NCBI RefSeq assembly: GCF_900143565.1
Contig: NZ_FREX01000001.1
Span: forward strand, 759,068-823,067
Source of the DNA: Pseudovibrio sp. Alg231-02
GTDB lineage: Bacteria; Pseudomonadota; Alphaproteobacteria; Rhizobiales; Stappiaceae
Reading direction: 5' to 3'
DNA: 64,000 nt
Of this stretch, positions 63,914 to 64,000 are shown piece after piece. Position numbers and translations under genes: made by a program. Below the pieces are notes generated by a model. It was not told the DNA's origin. It saw only the letters and a list, made by a program, of their open reading frames with translations, and ran no database searches. Position 1 is the first letter of the stretch, and every line of letters starts with the position of its first letter.

Positions 63914-64000
63914 CCTGTACGATGCCTGTGTGTTGCCCGGATTGAGCTCTGCAGTAAAAATGCAGCTTGCAAGACTCTTCTATTTTTCCGAGAGTTACGG
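63914..64000. other. Right edge, no supported gene
   Basis: Short stretch upstream of the hypothetical gene; the open reading frame continues into it without a usual start codon. Confidence 0.4.

Overview
The window looks like a chromosomal segment of a marine-type alphaproteobacterium. The gene set (single-domain sugar ABC ATPase, IolC fused to a DUF2090 domain, RpiR-controlled inositol genes, TetR-controlled phenylacetate genes, FecBCDE-type iron uptake), the moderate GC content and the copies of a CCCGGCCCCCGAGCCGGG-type intergenic repeat fit a Pseudovibrio/Stappiaceae-like organism. That placement is inference from gene content; no marker gene in the window fixes the genus.

Layout. 1-4.8 kb: a HerA-type ATPase cut by the left edge, a hemolysin III family membrane protein, a cupin, a renal-dipeptidase homologue, and an Lrp regulator divergent from a DUF2000-like gene. 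4.8-10.2 kb: a complete peptide ABC importer on the minus strand. 10.6-13.8 kb: an ABC-F protein, an AhpD-like protein and a two-pore-domain-type K+ channel. 13.8-17.7 kb is the accessory-looking stretch: an AT-rich leader with a perfect hairpin, a small protein with strict 7/14-residue repeats, tandem 214-bp repeats, a signal peptidase I with a polytopic N-terminus, and a structured non-coding segment before a small orphan gene. 17.7-28.1 kb: AraC/GyrI regulator, small membrane and lipoprotein genes, RsuA, RsmC-like methyltransferase, release factor 3, a chemoreceptor and several small secreted or unknown proteins including a trypsin-like protease.

28.3-32.9 kb: a LacI regulator, a fucose-isomerase-family enzyme and an FGGY kinase with a clear palindromic operator, likely a pentose or deoxyhexose pathway. 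33.1-38 kb: small genes and a three-gene operon (ArnT-like transferase, polyprenyl-phosphate glycosyltransferase, YdjC/ChbG deacetylase) whose composition matches the lipid A amino-sugar systems FlmK/FlmF2/NaxD and Lgm. 38.5-43.7 kb: an MFS transporter and a FecBCDE-type iron ABC operon preceded by a TGA-N9-TCA box. 44.2 kb: tRNA-Phe(GAA).

44.5-56.7 kb: an inositol catabolic region. A sugar importer and a Gfo/Idh/MocA dehydrogenase lie on the minus strand; an RpiR regulator and iolC(-DUF2090)-iolD-iolE-iolB-iolG lie on the plus strand. GGAA-N6-TTCC-type sites lie in the divergent control region. 56.7-62 kb: part of the phenylacetate pathway (paaN; paaG-paaI-paaK-TetR) with an ACCGACCGGTCAGT operator between the two arms. 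The ring epoxidase genes are not in the window. The right end holds a TetR/NAD(P)-binding protein divergent pair with two identical operators and an unrecognised gene.

The best candidates for something undescribed are the 14-residue-repeat protein with its structured leader (14248-14766) and the switch-like RNA segment at 16741-16908. The lipid A-type operon is the most interpretable new prediction.
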